This document shows, piece by piece, positions 44,967 through 55,989 of a stretch of DNA of 64,000 bases. The notes under the pieces were generated by a model. The model saw only the letters and a list, made by a program, of their open reading frames with translations, did not search any database and was not told the origin of the DNA. Each line of letters begins with the position of its first letter. The stretch's first letter is position 1. Location of the stretch: positions 22,123-86,122 of the forward strand of contig JALHPU010000019.1 in the NCBI GenBank assembly GCA_022842325.1, in the 5' to 3' direction. Source of the stretch: Sulfuritalea sp. GTDB lineage: Bacteria; Pseudomonadota; Gammaproteobacteria; Burkholderiales; Rhodocyclaceae. A program made the translations under genes and the position numbers.

Positions 44967-46256
44967 ATGAATGGCAGCCATATTCCGGAGGCCGTGTTCC
45001 GTCGCGGCCGCCTGCTGTTGTGGGGCAGCGGCCTGGCGCTCGCGATCGCCCTGCCGCTGGTGTTCAAGAGCGGCTTCATGCTCTCGCTGCTATGCCAGAT
45101 GGGCATCATGGTGGTGTTCGCCCTGTCCTACAACATGCTGCTGGGCCAGACCGGCCTGCTCTCCTTCGGCCACGCCGTGTATTACGGCCTCGGCGCCTTC
45201 ATCACCATGCACGCGCTGAACCTGATCGGCAAGAACGGCAGCCCGCTGGTGGTGGCGCTGCTGCCGCTGATCGGCGGGTTGGCCGGCATGCTGGCCGGCG
45301 TCGTGCTCGGCTATGTGACGACCAAGAAGGCCGGCACCACCTTCGCCATGATCTCGCTCGGCATCGGCGAACTGGTGGCCGCCTGCGCGCTGATGTTCCC
45401 CGGCTTCTTCGGCGGCGAAGGCGGCGTCTCCGGCAACCGGGTCATCGCCAAGGAGACCTTCCTCGGCTTCACCTGGGGACCGCAGGTCGAGATGTACGGC
45501 CTGATCGTGGTCTGGGCCTTCCTTGCCACGGTCGCCATGTTCGCCCTGACGCAAACCCCGCTGGGGCGCATGGCCAATGCGGTGCGCGACAATCCGGAGC
45601 GCGCCGAATTCGTCGGCTACGACACGCAGCGCGTGCGCTACCTGATGCTGATCCTCTCCGGCCTGTTCGCCGGCATTGCCGGCGGCCTGACGGCGCTCAA
45701 CTACGAAATCGTCACGGCCGAGACACTCAACGCCCACACCTCGGGCGTGGTGCTGCTGATGACCTTCGTCGGCGGCATCGGCTTCTTCTACGGGCCGATC
45801 ATCGGCGCGATCCTGATCACCGTGATGCAGATCGTGATCGGCGGCATGACGCATGCGTGGCTGCTCTACTTCGGCCTGTTCTTCCTGTTCATGGTGCTGA
45901 TGGCGCCGGGCGGCATCGCCAGCCTGATCGCGGTGCAGCACAAGCTGTGGCAGGCCGGCCTGCTGGGCCGCATGCTGCCGCACTACTTCGCCACGACGCT
46001 GCCCGTGCTGGTGCTGCTGGCCGGCCTGGTCGGCCTGGTCGAATTGAGCTACGCACTGCTGGCCGGCGAAGGAGTCGGCGCCGGCGACACGGCGACCAGG
46101 GTGATGGGCATGCAATTGCAGCTGAATTCACCCGAGCCCTGGCTGGCGGCGCTGGCCACTGCGGCGCTGGGCCTGCTGCTGACGCGCTGGATCGGCGGCC
46201 GTACCCGCACGGCATGGAACGCGACGCTCGCCACGCTGCACGGGGATAGAGCATGA
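44967..46256 (+). CDS. livM: LivM-type ABC permease with C-terminal extension
   Basis: A 429-residue permease with about ten hydrophobic segments. The motif LLGQTGLLSFGHAVYYGLGAF is near residue 55. I place the start at ATG 44967 by analogy with the other copies of the upstream element; 44952 and 44961 are in frame. After the normal permease core (about 350 residues) a 22-base repeat copy encodes VGAGDTA (46073-46094). An extra helix and basic tail follow, so the protein is longer than usual. LivG overlaps its stop (ATGA). Confidence 0.92.
   Translation: MNGSHIPEAVFRRGRLLLWGSGLALAIALPLVFKSGFMLSLLCQMGIMVVFALSYNMLLGQTGLLSFGHAVYYGLGAFITMHALNLIGKNGSPLVVALLPLIGGLAGMLAGVVLGYVTTKKAGTTFAMISLGIGELVAACALMFPGFFGGEGGVSGNRVIAKETFLGFTWGPQVEMYGLIVVWAFLATVAMFALTQTPLGRMANAVRDNPERAEFVGYDTQRVRYLMLILSGLFAGIAGGLTALNYEIVTAETLNAHTSGVVLLMTFVGGIGFFYGPIIGAILITVMQIVIGGMTHAWLLYFGLFFLFMVLMAPGGIASLIAVQHKLWQAGLLGRMLPHYFATTLPVLVLLAGLVGLVELSYALLAGEGVGAGDTATRVMGMQLQLNSPEPWLAALATAALGLLLTRWIGGRTRTAWNATLATLHGDRA
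46073..46094 (+). repeat. Dispersed 22-base repeat, copy inside livM
   Basis: One mismatch (GCC for GCT). In frame, encoding GVGAGDTAT at the junction between the permease core and its C-terminal extension. Confidence 0.82.
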
Positions 46257-47011
46257 GCTCTCCGGCAATTCGAATTCAAGGCCTGAAGAAGAATTTCGGC
46301 GCCAGCGAAATCATTCGCGGCGTCGATCTCGACATCCATCGCGGCGAACGCCACGCCATCATCGGCCCCAACGGCGCCGGCAAATCGACGCTGTTCCATC
46401 TGATCAGCGCGCGCCTGCCGGTGACCTCGGGCAGCATCGAACTCAAGGGCGAAAACGTGATCGGCCTCAAGCCCTTCGAGATCAACCGCAAGGGCCTTTC
46501 ACGCAGCTTCCAGATCACCAACATCTTCCACAATCTGTCGGTGTTCGAGAACCTGCGCTGCGCCGTGCTGTGGTCGCTGGGCTACCGCTATTCCTTCTGG
46601 CAGCGCCTGGCCGGGCTCACCGACGCGCGCCTGCGCGCCGAGGCGGTCATGGAAGATATCGGTTTGAGCAAGCGCCGCGACACGCCGGCCGGCATTCTTT
46701 CGTATGCCGAACAGCGCGCACTGGAAATCGGCATCACGATTGCCAGCGGCGCCGACGTGATCCTGCTCGACGAACCCACGGCCGGCATGAGCAACACCGA
46801 GACCGAGGAGGCCGTGGCGATGATCCGCCGCGTCACCGAAGGCAAGACCCTGGTCATGGTCGAGCATGACATGGGCGTGGTGTTCGGCCTCGCCGACCGC
46901 ATCTCGGTGCTGGTCTATGGCCAGATCATCGCCACCGACGCACCGGCCGCGATCCGCTGCAATGCCGCGGTACAGGAAGCCTATCTTGGAACGAGTCTGA
47001 ATCATGACTGA
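46253..47011 (+). CDS. livG: LivG-type ABC ATPase
   Basis: The 252 residues have Walker A GPNGAGKSTLFH, the LivG-type signature ILSYAEQRALEI, Walker B VILLDEPTAGMS and H-loop VEHDM. It powers the importer together with LivF. It overlaps livM by four bases and livF by eight. Confidence 0.95.
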   Translation: MSSPAIRIQGLKKNFGASEIIRGVDLDIHRGERHAIIGPNGAGKSTLFHLISARLPVTSGSIELKGENVIGLKPFEINRKGLSRSFQITNIFHNLSVFENLRCAVLWSLGYRYSFWQRLAGLTDARLRAEAVMEDIGLSKRRDTPAGILSYAEQRALEIGITIASGADVILLDEPTAGMSNTETEEAVAMIRRVTEGKTLVMVEHDMGVVFGLADRISVLVYGQIIATDAPAAIRCNAAVQEAYLGTSLNHD

Positions 47012-47711
47012 GCCCATGCTCGAAGTCGCCGACCTGCATGCCTACTACGGCAAGAGCCACGTCCTGCATGGCGTTAACCTGCGCGTCGATGCCGGCGAGA
47101 TCGTCTGCCTGCTGGGCAGGAATGGCGTCGGCCGCTCGACCACGGCCAAGGCCGTGATGGGCCAGGTGGTCGCCAAGGGCAGCGTCCGCTTCAAGGGCCA
47201 GGAAATCCTCGGCAGGAAAGCCTACGAAATCGCCCGCCTCGGCATCGGCTACGTGCCCGAAGACCGCTCGATCTTTCCCGACCTGACGGTCAGGCAGAAC
47301 CTGATGCTCGGCGTCAAGGACCCGCGCGCTGTCGGGCGCTGGAGCATCGACGACATGTATGCGCTGTTCCCGCGCCTCAAGGAACGCGACGGCACACCCG
47401 GCGGCGTACTCTCCGGCGGCGAGCAGCAGATGCTAACGCTGTGCCGCACGCTGATGGGCGACCCGGACCTGATCATGATCGACGAGCCGACCGAAGGCCT
47501 GGCGCCAAAGATCGTCGAACAGGTCGGGATTTTTTTGCAGGAGGTGCGCAACCGCGGCATCTCGATCCTGCTGATCGAGCAGAAGCTGGCCATTGCGCTG
47601 GACATCTCGGAACGCCTGTATCTGATGGGCCACGGCCATATCGTCTTCGAAGGCACGCCGGCCGACCTCAAGAACAACGCAGCCATCCGCAAGGAATGGC
47701 TGGAAGTCTGA
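47004..47711 (+). CDS. livF: LivF-type ABC ATPase with altered Walker A
   Basis: The 235 residues have signature LSGGEQQMLTL, Walker B LIMIDEPTEGLAP and a C-terminal IRKEWLEV typical of LivF. Odd: Walker A reads GRNGVGRST where the family has GRNGAGKTT, so the phosphate-binding Lys is replaced by Arg (codon CGC). The partner LivG keeps the Lys. It may still bind ATP but with reduced or no hydrolysis at this site. Confidence 0.93.
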   Translation: MTEPMLEVADLHAYYGKSHVLHGVNLRVDAGEIVCLLGRNGVGRSTTAKAVMGQVVAKGSVRFKGQEILGRKAYEIARLGIGYVPEDRSIFPDLTVRQNLMLGVKDPRAVGRWSIDDMYALFPRLKERDGTPGGVLSGGEQQMLTLCRTLMGDPDLIMIDEPTEGLAPKIVEQVGIFLQEVRNRGISILLIEQKLAIALDISERLYLMGHGHIVFEGTPADLKNNAAIRKEWLEV

Positions 47712-47745
47712 TAATTCCCTCGTACATATCCCGTCAGGAGTCAGC

Positions 47746-49845
47746 ATGAGCAGCGCCAACTATCAACTGCACGGCAGCACCGCCGTCATCACCCTCGACA
47801 ACCCGCCGGTCAACGGCCTCGGCTACGACCTGCGTTGCGGCATCGTCGGCGGCATCGACAAGGCCACGGCCGACCCCGCGGTCACGGCCGTGGTGCTGAT
47901 CGGCTCCGACCGCGCCTTTTCGGGCGGCGCCGACATCCGCGAATTCGGTTCGCCGAAATCCTATGCCGAGCCCAACCTGCTGACCGTGATCCGCATCGTC
48001 GAGGCCTGCCCGAAGCCCGTGGTCGCCGCGATCGGCGGCGTCTGCATGGGTGGCGGACTGGAACTCACACTGGGCGCCCACTTCCGCGTCGCCATCGCCG
48101 GCGCTTCGATCGCCCTGCCGGAAATCAAGCTGGGCCTGCTGCCCGGCGCCGGCGGCACGCAGCGCATGCCGCGCATCATCGGCGTCGAGGCCGCGCTGAA
48201 CCTGATCCTGTCCGGCAACCCGGTGCCCTCCGAAAAGTTCAAGGGCACGCCGCTGTTCGACGAGTTCATTGAGGGTAACGGCGGCGACCTGCTCAAGGGC
48301 GCGCTGGCCTTCGCCGACAAGGTCGTCGCCGAAAAGCGTCCGCTGAAGCGCATCCGCGACATCAAGATCGACTACCCGAACCAGGAAGCCTACTTCCAGT
48401 TCTCGCGCAACATGGTCAAGGGCGTCGCCGGCCCCTTCCCCGCGCCCTTCAAGTGCATCGACGCGGTACAGGCGGCGCTGACCAAGCCCTTCGACGAAGG
48501 CATGAAGCTCGAGCGCAGCTTCTTCCTCGAAATGATGGGCACCCCCGAGTCGCGCGCCCTTCGCCATGCCTTCACCGGCGAGCGTGCCGCCTCGAAGATT
48601 CCCGACGTGCCGGACGACACGCCGGCGCGCAAGATCGCCATGGTGGGAGTGATCGGCGCCGGCACCATGGGCGGAGGCATCACCATGAACTTCCTGAACG
48701 CCGGCATTCCGGTGACCATGCTGGAAATGAAGCAGGAAGCGCTCGACAAGGGCATGGCGACGATCCGCAAGAACTACGAAAACAGCATGAAGAAGGGCAA
48801 GCTGACGCAGGAGAAGCTGGACCAGCGCATGGACCTGCTCAAGGGCACGCTGTCCTACGACGATTTCAAGGATGCCGACCTGATCATCGAGGCCGTGTTC
48901 GAGGAAATCGGCGTCAAGGAAGCCGTGTTCAAGCAGCTCGACGCCATCGCCAAGCCCGGCGCGATCCTCGCCTCCAACACCTCGACGCTGGACGTGAACA
49001 AGATCGCCAATTTCACCAAGCGCCCGCAGGACGTGGTCGGCATGCACTTCTTCAGTCCGGCCAACGTGATGAAGCTGCTCGAAGTGGTGCGCGGCGCGGC
49101 GACGGCCAAGGACGTCATGGCCACCGTGATGCAGGTGGCGAAGAAGATCAAGAAGACCGCCGTGGTCTCCGGCGTCTGCGACGGCTTCATCGGCAACCGC
49201 ATGATCGAGCACTACGGCCGCGTCGCCGGCTTCCTGCTCGAAGAAGGCGCGACCCCGGCGCAGGTGGACAAGGCGCTCGAAAAATGGGGCATGGCCATGG
49301 GCCCGTTCCGCATGGGCGACCTTGCCGGCAACGACATCGGCTGGGCGATCCGCAAGCGCCGCTATGTCGAGAAGCCTTCGATCCGCTACGCCCAATTTGC
49401 CGACAAGCTTTGCGAGCAGGGCCGCTACGGCCAGAAGACCGGCAAGGGCTGGTACCTCTACAAGGCCGGCGATCGCAAGGCCATCCCGGATCCCGAAGTG
49501 GACAAGATGCTGGAGGATTACCGCAAGGAACTCGGCATCACGCCGCGCAAGATTTCCGACGCCGAAATCGTCCAGCGCTGCATCTTTGCCCTGGTCAATG
49601 AAGGCGCGCGCATCCTCGAGGAAGGCATCGCCGCCCGCGCTTCCGACATCGACATGATCTACCTGACCGGCTACGGCTTCCCGCTGTTCCGCGGCGGCCC
49701 CATGCTGTATGCCGACGAGGTGGGCCTGTACAACGTGGCGCGGACCATGCAGGAGTTCGCCGCCAGTTCCGGCGACGCCTTCTGGGAGCCGGCGCCGCTG
49801 ATCGCCAAGCGCGTCGCCGAAGGCAAGCAACTGACCGCCGCCTGA
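47746..49845 (+). CDS. Bifunctional enoyl-CoA hydratase / 3-hydroxyacyl-CoA dehydrogenase
   Basis: A 699-residue beta-oxidation multienzyme. The N-terminal crotonase domain (1-190) has the oxyanion-hole SGGADIREF and [15 protein letters not shown] plus [18 protein letters not shown] with both catalytic Glu. The NAD-binding domain (about 297-480) has [12 protein letters not shown] and HFFSPA. Two C-terminal dehydrogenase domains follow ([10 protein letters not shown]). The order is as in FadJ and peroxisomal bifunctional proteins. ATG 47746 follows CAGGAG. It is the first catabolic gene after the importer. Confidence 0.95.
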   Translation: MSSANYQLHGSTAVITLDNPPVNGLGYDLRCGIVGGIDKATADPAVTAVVLIGSDRAFSGGADIREFGSPKSYAEPNLLTVIRIVEACPKPVVAAIGGVCMGGGLELTLGAHFRVAIAGASIALPEIKLGLLPGAGGTQRMPRIIGVEAALNLILSGNPVPSEKFKGTPLFDEFIEGNGGDLLKGALAFADKVVAEKRPLKRIRDIKIDYPNQEAYFQFSRNMVKGVAGPFPAPFKCIDAVQAALTKPFDEGMKLERSFFLEMMGTPESRALRHAFTGERAASKIPDVPDDTPARKIAMVGVIGAGTMGGGITMNFLNAGIPVTMLEMKQEALDKGMATIRKNYENSMKKGKLTQEKLDQRMDLLKGTLSYDDFKDADLIIEAVFEEIGVKEAVFKQLDAIAKPGAILASNTSTLDVNKIANFTKRPQDVVGMHFFSPANVMKLLEVVRGAATAKDVMATVMQVAKKIKKTAVVSGVCDGFIGNRMIEHYGRVAGFLLEEGATPAQVDKALEKWGMAMGPFRMGDLAGNDIGWAIRKRRYVEKPSIRYAQFADKLCEQGRYGQKTGKGWYLYKAGDRKAIPDPEVDKMLEDYRKELGITPRKISDAEIVQRCIFALVNEGARILEEGIAARASDIDMIYLTGYGFPLFRGGPMLYADEVGLYNVARTMQEFAASSGDAFWEPAPLIAKRVAEGKQLTAA

Positions 49846-49873
49846 GCCACTGAACCGAATTCTGGAGAATCAC

Positions 49874-51052
<1,179 letters not shown>

Positions 51053-51063
51053 AACTGAACCCC

Positions 51064-51130
51064 GTAGGAGCGAGCTTGCTCGCGAAGGTTTCGACTTCTG
51101 CACCCTATTCGCGAGCAAGCTCGCTCCTAC
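51064..51130. repeat. REP-type inverted repeat (GTAGGAGCGAGC family)
   Basis: Two perfectly complementary 23-base arms starting GTAGGAGCGAGCTTGCTCGC are separated by 21 bases. The arm is very like REP units familiar from Pseudomonas genomes. It lies between the thiolase and SDR genes. Confidence 0.88.
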
Positions 51131-51176
51131 AAGAACAGGACAGCAGCTTTTCCCGGCATCGTTTGAAAGGATTCAT

Positions 51177-51950
51177 ATGAGCGTAAAGAAACTATTCGAC
51201 CTGACCGGCAAGGTCGCCATCATCACCGGCGGTTCGCGCGGCCTCGGTTTGCAAATGGCCGAGGCGCTGGGCGAAATGGGCGCCAGGCTGGCGATCACCG
51301 CACGCAAGGCCGACGAGCTGGCCGAGGCCAAGGCGCATCTGGAAAAGCTCGGCGTCGAGGTGCTCACCGTGACCAACGACTTGTCCAAGTTCGACCAGAT
51401 TCCCGGCCTGGTGACCAAGGTGCTCGATCACTACGGCAGGATCGACATCCTGGTGAACAACGCGGGCGCCACCTGGGGCGCGCCGGCGGAGGACTATCCC
51501 TTCGAGGCCTGGATGAAGGTGATCAACCTCAACGTCAATGGCATGTTCTTCCTGACCCAGGAAGTCGGCAAGCGCGCCTTCATTCCGCAGAAGTCGGGCA
51601 AGGTCATCGTCACGGCGTCCATCGCCGGCCTGCGCGGCAACCCGCCGGACATGCAGACCATCGCCTACAACACCAGCAAGGGCGCCGACGTCAATTTCGT
51701 GCGCACCCTGGCCGCCGAATGGGGCAAGTACAACATCAACGTCAATGCCATCTGCCCCGGCTTCTTCCCCTCGAAAATGGCCAGCGGCCTGATGGAGCAG
51801 ATGGGCGACAGGATCATTGCCAGCACGGCGCTGGGACGCATCGGCGGTGACGAAGACCTGAAAGGCACGGTGGTGCTGCTGGCCTCCGAAGCCGGACGCC
51901 ACATCACCGGCCATGCCTTGCCGGTCGACGGCGGATCGAGTTGCTGGTAA
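51177..51950 (+). CDS. Short-chain dehydrogenase/reductase
   Basis: The 257 residues have the NAD(P)-binding GGSRGLGLQMAE (about 18-29), NNAGATWG, the catalytic Ser in VIVTASIAGLRG and YNTSK (Tyr and Lys). The C-terminus ITGHALPVDGGSSCW is typical. In the levulinate-type pathway an SDR (LvaD) acts on hydroxyacyl-CoA; assignment to that step is inference from the neighbours. Confidence 0.93.
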   Translation: MSVKKLFDLTGKVAIITGGSRGLGLQMAEALGEMGARLAITARKADELAEAKAHLEKLGVEVLTVTNDLSKFDQIPGLVTKVLDHYGRIDILVNNAGATWGAPAEDYPFEAWMKVINLNVNGMFFLTQEVGKRAFIPQKSGKVIVTASIAGLRGNPPDMQTIAYNTSKGADVNFVRTLAAEWGKYNINVNAICPGFFPSKMASGLMEQMGDRIIASTALGRIGGDEDLKGTVVLLASEAGRHITGHALPVDGGSSCW

Positions 51951-51961
51951 GCGGTGAAGCA

Positions 51962-52375
51962 ATGAGCGGCTCCGCCGATTTCTTCGGACTCAAAGTGCCC
52001 TTCCTCAAGCATCTCGGCGTCAAGGCCGAGATGGCCGAGGGCGGGCGCTCGCGCATTTCGCTGGAGCTGCGACCGGAGCTGATGAACAGCTTCGAGGTCT
52101 CGCACGGCGGCGTCATCATGACCATGCTAGACGTTGCCATGGCGGTCGCCGCGCGCACCACGCACGACCACGTCGGCGGCATCATGACCGTGGACATGTC
52201 ACTCAGTTTTATCCGCTCGGCCAAGGGCCGCATCGTCGCGCACGGCCGCCTGCTGCGCGGCGGCAATTCGCTGCACTTCTGCGAGGGCGAAGCCTTCGAC
52301 GAGAGCGGCGAACTGGTGGCCAAGTCGCTGGGCACCTTCAAGCTGCGCCGTGAAACCCGCAGCAAGGCAGAATAG
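51962..52375 (+). CDS. PaaI-type hotdog thioesterase
   Basis: The 137 residues have the PaaI-like hotdog core NSFEVSHGGVIMTMLDVAMAVAAR and GIMTVDMSLSFIRSAKGRIVAHGRLL. It hydrolyses acyl-CoA, probably to release CoA from dead-end intermediates of the locus. It starts 11 bases after the SDR stop. Confidence 0.9.
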   Translation: MSGSADFFGLKVPFLKHLGVKAEMAEGGRSRISLELRPELMNSFEVSHGGVIMTMLDVAMAVAARTTHDHVGGIMTVDMSLSFIRSAKGRIVAHGRLLRGGNSLHFCEGEAFDESGELVAKSLGTFKLRRETRSKAE

Positions 52376-52386
52376 GCGCAGCCATC

Positions 52387-52408
52387 GCCGTAGTACCAGC
52401 GCCGACTC
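52387..52408 (-). repeat. Dispersed 22-base repeat, reverse copy
   Basis: Matches CGCCGT, then a 4-base variant, then CCAGCGCCGACT, followed by CTTG. It lies between the thioesterase and MDR genes. Confidence 0.8.
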
Positions 52409-52448
52409 TTGTACGCTCACTCATAAAACTACAACGGACCTCCCCATC

Positions 52449-53447
52449 ATGGAAAAGAACCAGAAAATCGTCCTCGCCAGCCGCCCCGCCGCATGGGTCG
52501 AGGAAAGCAATTTCCGCCTTGAAGAATCCGCGATTCCCGAACCCGGCCCCAACCAGGTGCTGGTGCGCAACCACTGGCTGTCGCTCGACCCCTACATGCG
52601 CGGCCGCATGTCGGACGTCAAGTCCTACGCCACGCCGGTTCAGATCGGCGAAGTCATGGTCGGCGGCACCGCCGGCGAGGTCGTCAAGTCGAATCATCCG
52701 AAGTTCGCCGCCGGCGACAAGGTGGTCGGCCCGCTCGGCTGGCAGCTCTATGGCGTGGCCGACGGCGCCGCGCTGCAGAAGGTCGATGCCTCGGTCATAC
52801 CGCTGTCGGCCTGGCTCGGCCCGGTCGGCATGCCCGGGGTCACGGCCTGGGTCGGCCTGCTCGACATCTGCGCGCCGAAGCCCGGCGAAACCGTGGTGGT
52901 CACCGCCGCTTCCGGTGCGGTCGGCAGCGTGGTCGGCCAACTGGCGAAGATCCACGGCGCGCGCGCGGTCGGCATCGCCGGCGGCGCAGACAAGTGCCGC
53001 TACGTGGTGGACGAACTCGGCTTCGACGCCTGCATCGACTACAAGGCCGGCAATCTGCGCGGCGACCTCAAGGAAGCGACGCCCAAGGGCATCGACTGCG
53101 TGTTCGAGAACGTCGGCGGCGAGATCTTCGACACCCTGCTCGGGCGCATGAATCCCTTCTCGCGCATCGCCGTCTGCGGCCTGATCTCGCAGTACAACTC
53201 GGCGCCCTATCCGATGCAGAACATCGGTTCGGTGCTGATCAACCGCATCAAGATGCAGGGCTTCATCGTCTCCGACGACCTGACCCGCTGGCCGCCGGCG
53301 CTGAAGGAAATTGCCGGCCACGTCGCCGCCGGCCGCATCAAGTATCGCGAGAGCGTGGCCAACGGCCTCGCCAATGCGCCGGCCGCCTTCATCAGCTTGT
53401 TGAAGGGCGGCAACTTCGGCAAGCAACTGGTAAAGCTGAGCGAGTGA
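52449..53447 (+). CDS. MDR-family NADP-dependent oxidoreductase (CurA/PTGR-like)
   Basis: The 332 residues have the zinc-free MDR pattern: SLDPYMRGRM near residue 46, nucleotide loop VTAASGAVGSVVGQLAKI (about 155-172), GIDCVFENVGGEIFDTLL and the C-terminal GKQLVKLSE. Members reduce the double bond of alpha,beta-unsaturated ketones or acyl derivatives with NADPH. It probably saturates an enoyl intermediate of the pathway. ATG 52449. Confidence 0.92.
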   Translation: MEKNQKIVLASRPAAWVEESNFRLEESAIPEPGPNQVLVRNHWLSLDPYMRGRMSDVKSYATPVQIGEVMVGGTAGEVVKSNHPKFAAGDKVVGPLGWQLYGVADGAALQKVDASVIPLSAWLGPVGMPGVTAWVGLLDICAPKPGETVVVTAASGAVGSVVGQLAKIHGARAVGIAGGADKCRYVVDELGFDACIDYKAGNLRGDLKEATPKGIDCVFENVGGEIFDTLLGRMNPFSRIAVCGLISQYNSAPYPMQNIGSVLINRIKMQGFIVSDDLTRWPPALKEIAGHVAAGRIKYRESVANGLANAPAAFISLLKGGNFGKQLVKLSE

Positions 53448-53470
53448 GGGGGTAGCGGAGTAGTCGTCGT

Positions 53471-53519
53471 TGTAGGGCGGACTTCAGTCCACCAAGGCCG
53501 GCTGAAGCCGGCCCTACGG
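53471..53519. repeat. Palindromic intergenic repeat, family B copy 3
   Basis: TGTAGGGCGGACTTCAGTCC with a GGCTGAAGCCGGCCCTACGG right arm, of the same architecture as 1537 and 26225. It lies between the MDR and kinase genes. Confidence 0.85.
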
Positions 53520-53551
53520 AGTGTCAATATTCACGAAGCAGGCTAGCAAAA

Positions 53552-54619
53552 ATGAGCGACAAATTCACCGGCACGCGGCCAGTCACCGAACAGGACGCCT
53601 TCGACACCGCCCGCCTCGCGGCATGGATGCGGGAGCACGTCGAGGGTTTCTCGGGCGAGCTGCAGGCGGAGAAGTTCAAGGGCGGCCAGTCCAACCCGAC
53701 CTTCCTGCTGCGCGACGCGAAGCGCAAGTACGTGCTGCGCAGGAAACCCCCCGGCAAGCTGCTGCCCAGCGCCCATGCCGTGGATCGCGAATACAAGGTG
53801 ATCACCGCGCTGGCGCAGACCGACGTTCCCGTGGCGCGCAGCTTTGCGCTGTGCGAGGACGAGTCGGTGATCGGCACCATGTTCTACATCATGGACTGCG
53901 TCGACGGCCGCATCATGTGGGATCCTTCGCTGCCGGGCATGAGCCCCGCCGAGCGCGGCGCGATCTTCAATGAGATGAACCGCGTCATCGCCGCCCTGCA
54001 CCAGGTGGATTACGCCGCCGTCGGCCTCGCCGACTACGGCAAGCCCGACAAGTACCTGGAACGCCAGGTGGCGCGCTGGAGCAAGCAGTACCGCGCCTCC
54101 GAAACCGAGAAGATCGAGGCGATGGACAAGCTGATCGACTGGCTGCCGCAGAACATTCCGGCAAGCGAGGAGACCAGCGTGGTGCATGGCGACTTTCGCC
54201 TCGACAACACGGTGTTCCACCCCACCGAGCCGCGCATCCTCGCCGTGCTCGACTGGGAACTGTCGACCCTCGGCCACCCGCTGGCCGACTTCGCCTATCA
54301 CTGCATGACCTGGCGCCTGTCGCCGGGCCAGTTCCGCGGCCTCGCCGGCAACGACCTCGTCGCGCTGGGCATCCCCGCCGAGGCCGACTACGTCGCCGCC
54401 TACTGCCAGCGCACCGGCCGCGCGCCGATCCCGCCGCGCGACTGGGAGTTCTACATGGCCTTCAACATGTTCCGCCTGGCCGGCATCCTGCAAGGCATCA
54501 TGGCCCGCGCGCTGCAGGGCAATGCGTCGAGCACCGAAGCCATCGAAACCGGCAAGCGCGCCAGGCCACTGGCCGAGGAAGCCTGGCGCCAGGTCGAGCG
54601 TCTTATCAGCAACCATTGA
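53552..54619 (+). CDS. APH-like phosphotransferase, candidate hydroxyacyl-CoA kinase (LvaA/ACAD10-like)
   Basis: The 355 residues have an aminoglycoside-phosphotransferase fold: [30 protein letters not shown] (ATP site, about 45-75), catalytic loop [14 protein letters not shown] (Asp and Asn) and metal-site [12 protein letters not shown]. Lysine and Asp residues are intact. This family is fused to or adjacent to acyl-CoA dehydrogenases in ACAD10/11 and in levulinate catabolism (LvaA), where it phosphorylates 4-hydroxyacyl-CoA. The adjacent acyl-CoA dehydrogenase gene supports that role here. Confidence 0.88.
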   Translation: MSDKFTGTRPVTEQDAFDTARLAAWMREHVEGFSGELQAEKFKGGQSNPTFLLRDAKRKYVLRRKPPGKLLPSAHAVDREYKVITALAQTDVPVARSFALCEDESVIGTMFYIMDCVDGRIMWDPSLPGMSPAERGAIFNEMNRVIAALHQVDYAAVGLADYGKPDKYLERQVARWSKQYRASETEKIEAMDKLIDWLPQNIPASEETSVVHGDFRLDNTVFHPTEPRILAVLDWELSTLGHPLADFAYHCMTWRLSPGQFRGLAGNDLVALGIPAEADYVAAYCQRTGRAPIPPRDWEFYMAFNMFRLAGILQGIMARALQGNASSTEAIETGKRARPLAEEAWRQVERLISNH

Positions 54620-54644
54620 AACAATCACCAACCAAGGACACACC

Positions 54645-55868
54645 ATGGATTTCGACTACTCCCCCAAGGTCAAGGACCTGCAGAAGCGCCTCAACGCCTT
54701 CATGGACCAGCACATCTATCCGAACGAGGATGCCTTCCACGCCGAGGTCGAGGCCAACCGCGCCAAGGGCAATCCCTGGGTGCCGACCGCGATCATGGAG
54801 CAGCTGAAGGAGAAGGCGCGCGCCGCCGGCCTGTGGAATCTGTTCCTGCCGCAATCGGAGCGCGGCGCCGGCCTCACCAACCTCGAATACGCGCCGCTGT
54901 GCGAAATCATGGGCCGCTCGCACATCGCGCCGGAAGCCTTCAACTGCTCGGCGCCCGACACCGGCAACATGGAAACCATCGAACGCTACGGCAACGATGC
55001 GCAACGCAACGAATGGCTGATGCCGCTGCTGGAAGGCAAGATCCGCTCCGCCTTCGCCATGACCGAGCCGGGCGTAGCCTCGTCCGACGCCACCAACATC
55101 GAGGCGCGCATCGTGCGTGACGGCGACCACTACGTGATCAACGGCCGCAAGTGGTGGACCTCGGGCGCGCCCGATCCGCGCTGCAAGATCCTCATCTTCA
55201 TGGGCAAGACCGATCCCGACAATCCGAGCCGGCATAACCAGCAGTCGATGGTGCTGGTGCCGATGGACACCCCGGGCGTGACGCGTGTGCGCGCGCTCAG
55301 CGTGTTCGGCTACGACCACGCGCCGCACGGCCACGGCGAAGTCGATTTCAAGGACGTGCGCGTACCCGTTTCCAACATCCTGCTCGGCGAAGGGCGCGGC
55401 TTCGAAATCGCCCAGGGCCGCCTCGGCCCGGGCCGCATCCACCACTGCATGCGCCTGATCGGCCTGGCCGAGCGCGCGCTGGAACTGATGTGCAAGCGGG
55501 CGCTTTCGCGCGTCGCCTTCCACAAGCCGATCGCCGACCAGGGCGTGACGCGCGAGCGCATCGCCGAGTCGCGCATCATGATCGACCAGGCGCGCTTCCT
55601 GACGCTCAACGCGGCATGGAAGATGGATACCGCCGGCAACAAGGTGGCCAAACAGGAAATCGCCATGATCAAGGTCGCCGCGCCCAACATGGCGCTGCAG
55701 GTGATCGACTGGGCCATGCAGGTGCATGGCGGCGCCGGCGTCTCCGACGACTTCCCGCTGGCCGCGGCCTACGCCCAGGCGCGCACCTTGCGCTTCGCCG
55801 ACGGCCCCGACGAGGTGCATCGCAACGCCATCGCCAAGCAGGAACTCGGCCGCTACCTGAGCAAATAA
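54645..55868 (+). CDS. Acyl-CoA dehydrogenase family protein
   Basis: The 407 residues are a FAD flavoprotein: [20 protein letters not shown] and [16 protein letters not shown] in the middle domain, [15 protein letters not shown] near the C-terminus, and [17 protein letters not shown]. It starts 25 bases after the kinase gene and is of the ACAD10/11-like subfamily, in which the partner kinase product loses phosphate to form an enoyl-CoA. An ordinary dehydrogenation role remains possible. Confidence 0.93.
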   Translation: MDFDYSPKVKDLQKRLNAFMDQHIYPNEDAFHAEVEANRAKGNPWVPTAIMEQLKEKARAAGLWNLFLPQSERGAGLTNLEYAPLCEIMGRSHIAPEAFNCSAPDTGNMETIERYGNDAQRNEWLMPLLEGKIRSAFAMTEPGVASSDATNIEARIVRDGDHYVINGRKWWTSGAPDPRCKILIFMGKTDPDNPSRHNQQSMVLVPMDTPGVTRVRALSVFGYDHAPHGHGEVDFKDVRVPVSNILLGEGRGFEIAQGRLGPGRIHHCMRLIGLAERALELMCKRALSRVAFHKPIADQGVTRERIAESRIMIDQARFLTLNAAWKMDTAGNKVAKQEIAMIKVAAPNMALQVIDWAMQVHGGAGVSDDFPLAAAYAQARTLRFADGPDEVHRNAIAKQELGRYLSK

Positions 55869-55877
55869 TCCCGAAGC

Positions 55878-55989
55878 GCGCCGCCCGCAGGGCCGCCCCA
55901 AGGGCGGCGCAGTCAACAACACGGAGCGGCTCCGCCGCGAACCATAGTCACCCCCTTCCACGGGAAGGGGGAAGGGAGGAAGGCAAAAA
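55878..55989 (+). repeat. Three-hairpin intergenic element, copy 3
   Basis: It fills the spacer between the dehydrogenase and ligase genes. Hairpins are GCGCCGCCC/GGGCGGCGC, GCGGC/GCCGC and CCCCCTTCC/GGAAGGGGG. GGGAGGAAGG at its 3' end is the ribosome binding site of the ligase. The stems of hairpins 1 and 2 differ from copy 1 by compensating changes. Confidence 0.87.

Noticed and set aside
47734..49830. Long minus-strand open frame (698 codons) opposite the bifunctional hydratase/dehydrogenase
   Set aside because: It is a GC-rich shadow frame: low-complexity Ala/Gly/His/Asp composition and no motif, while the plus strand encodes a complete conserved enzyme.
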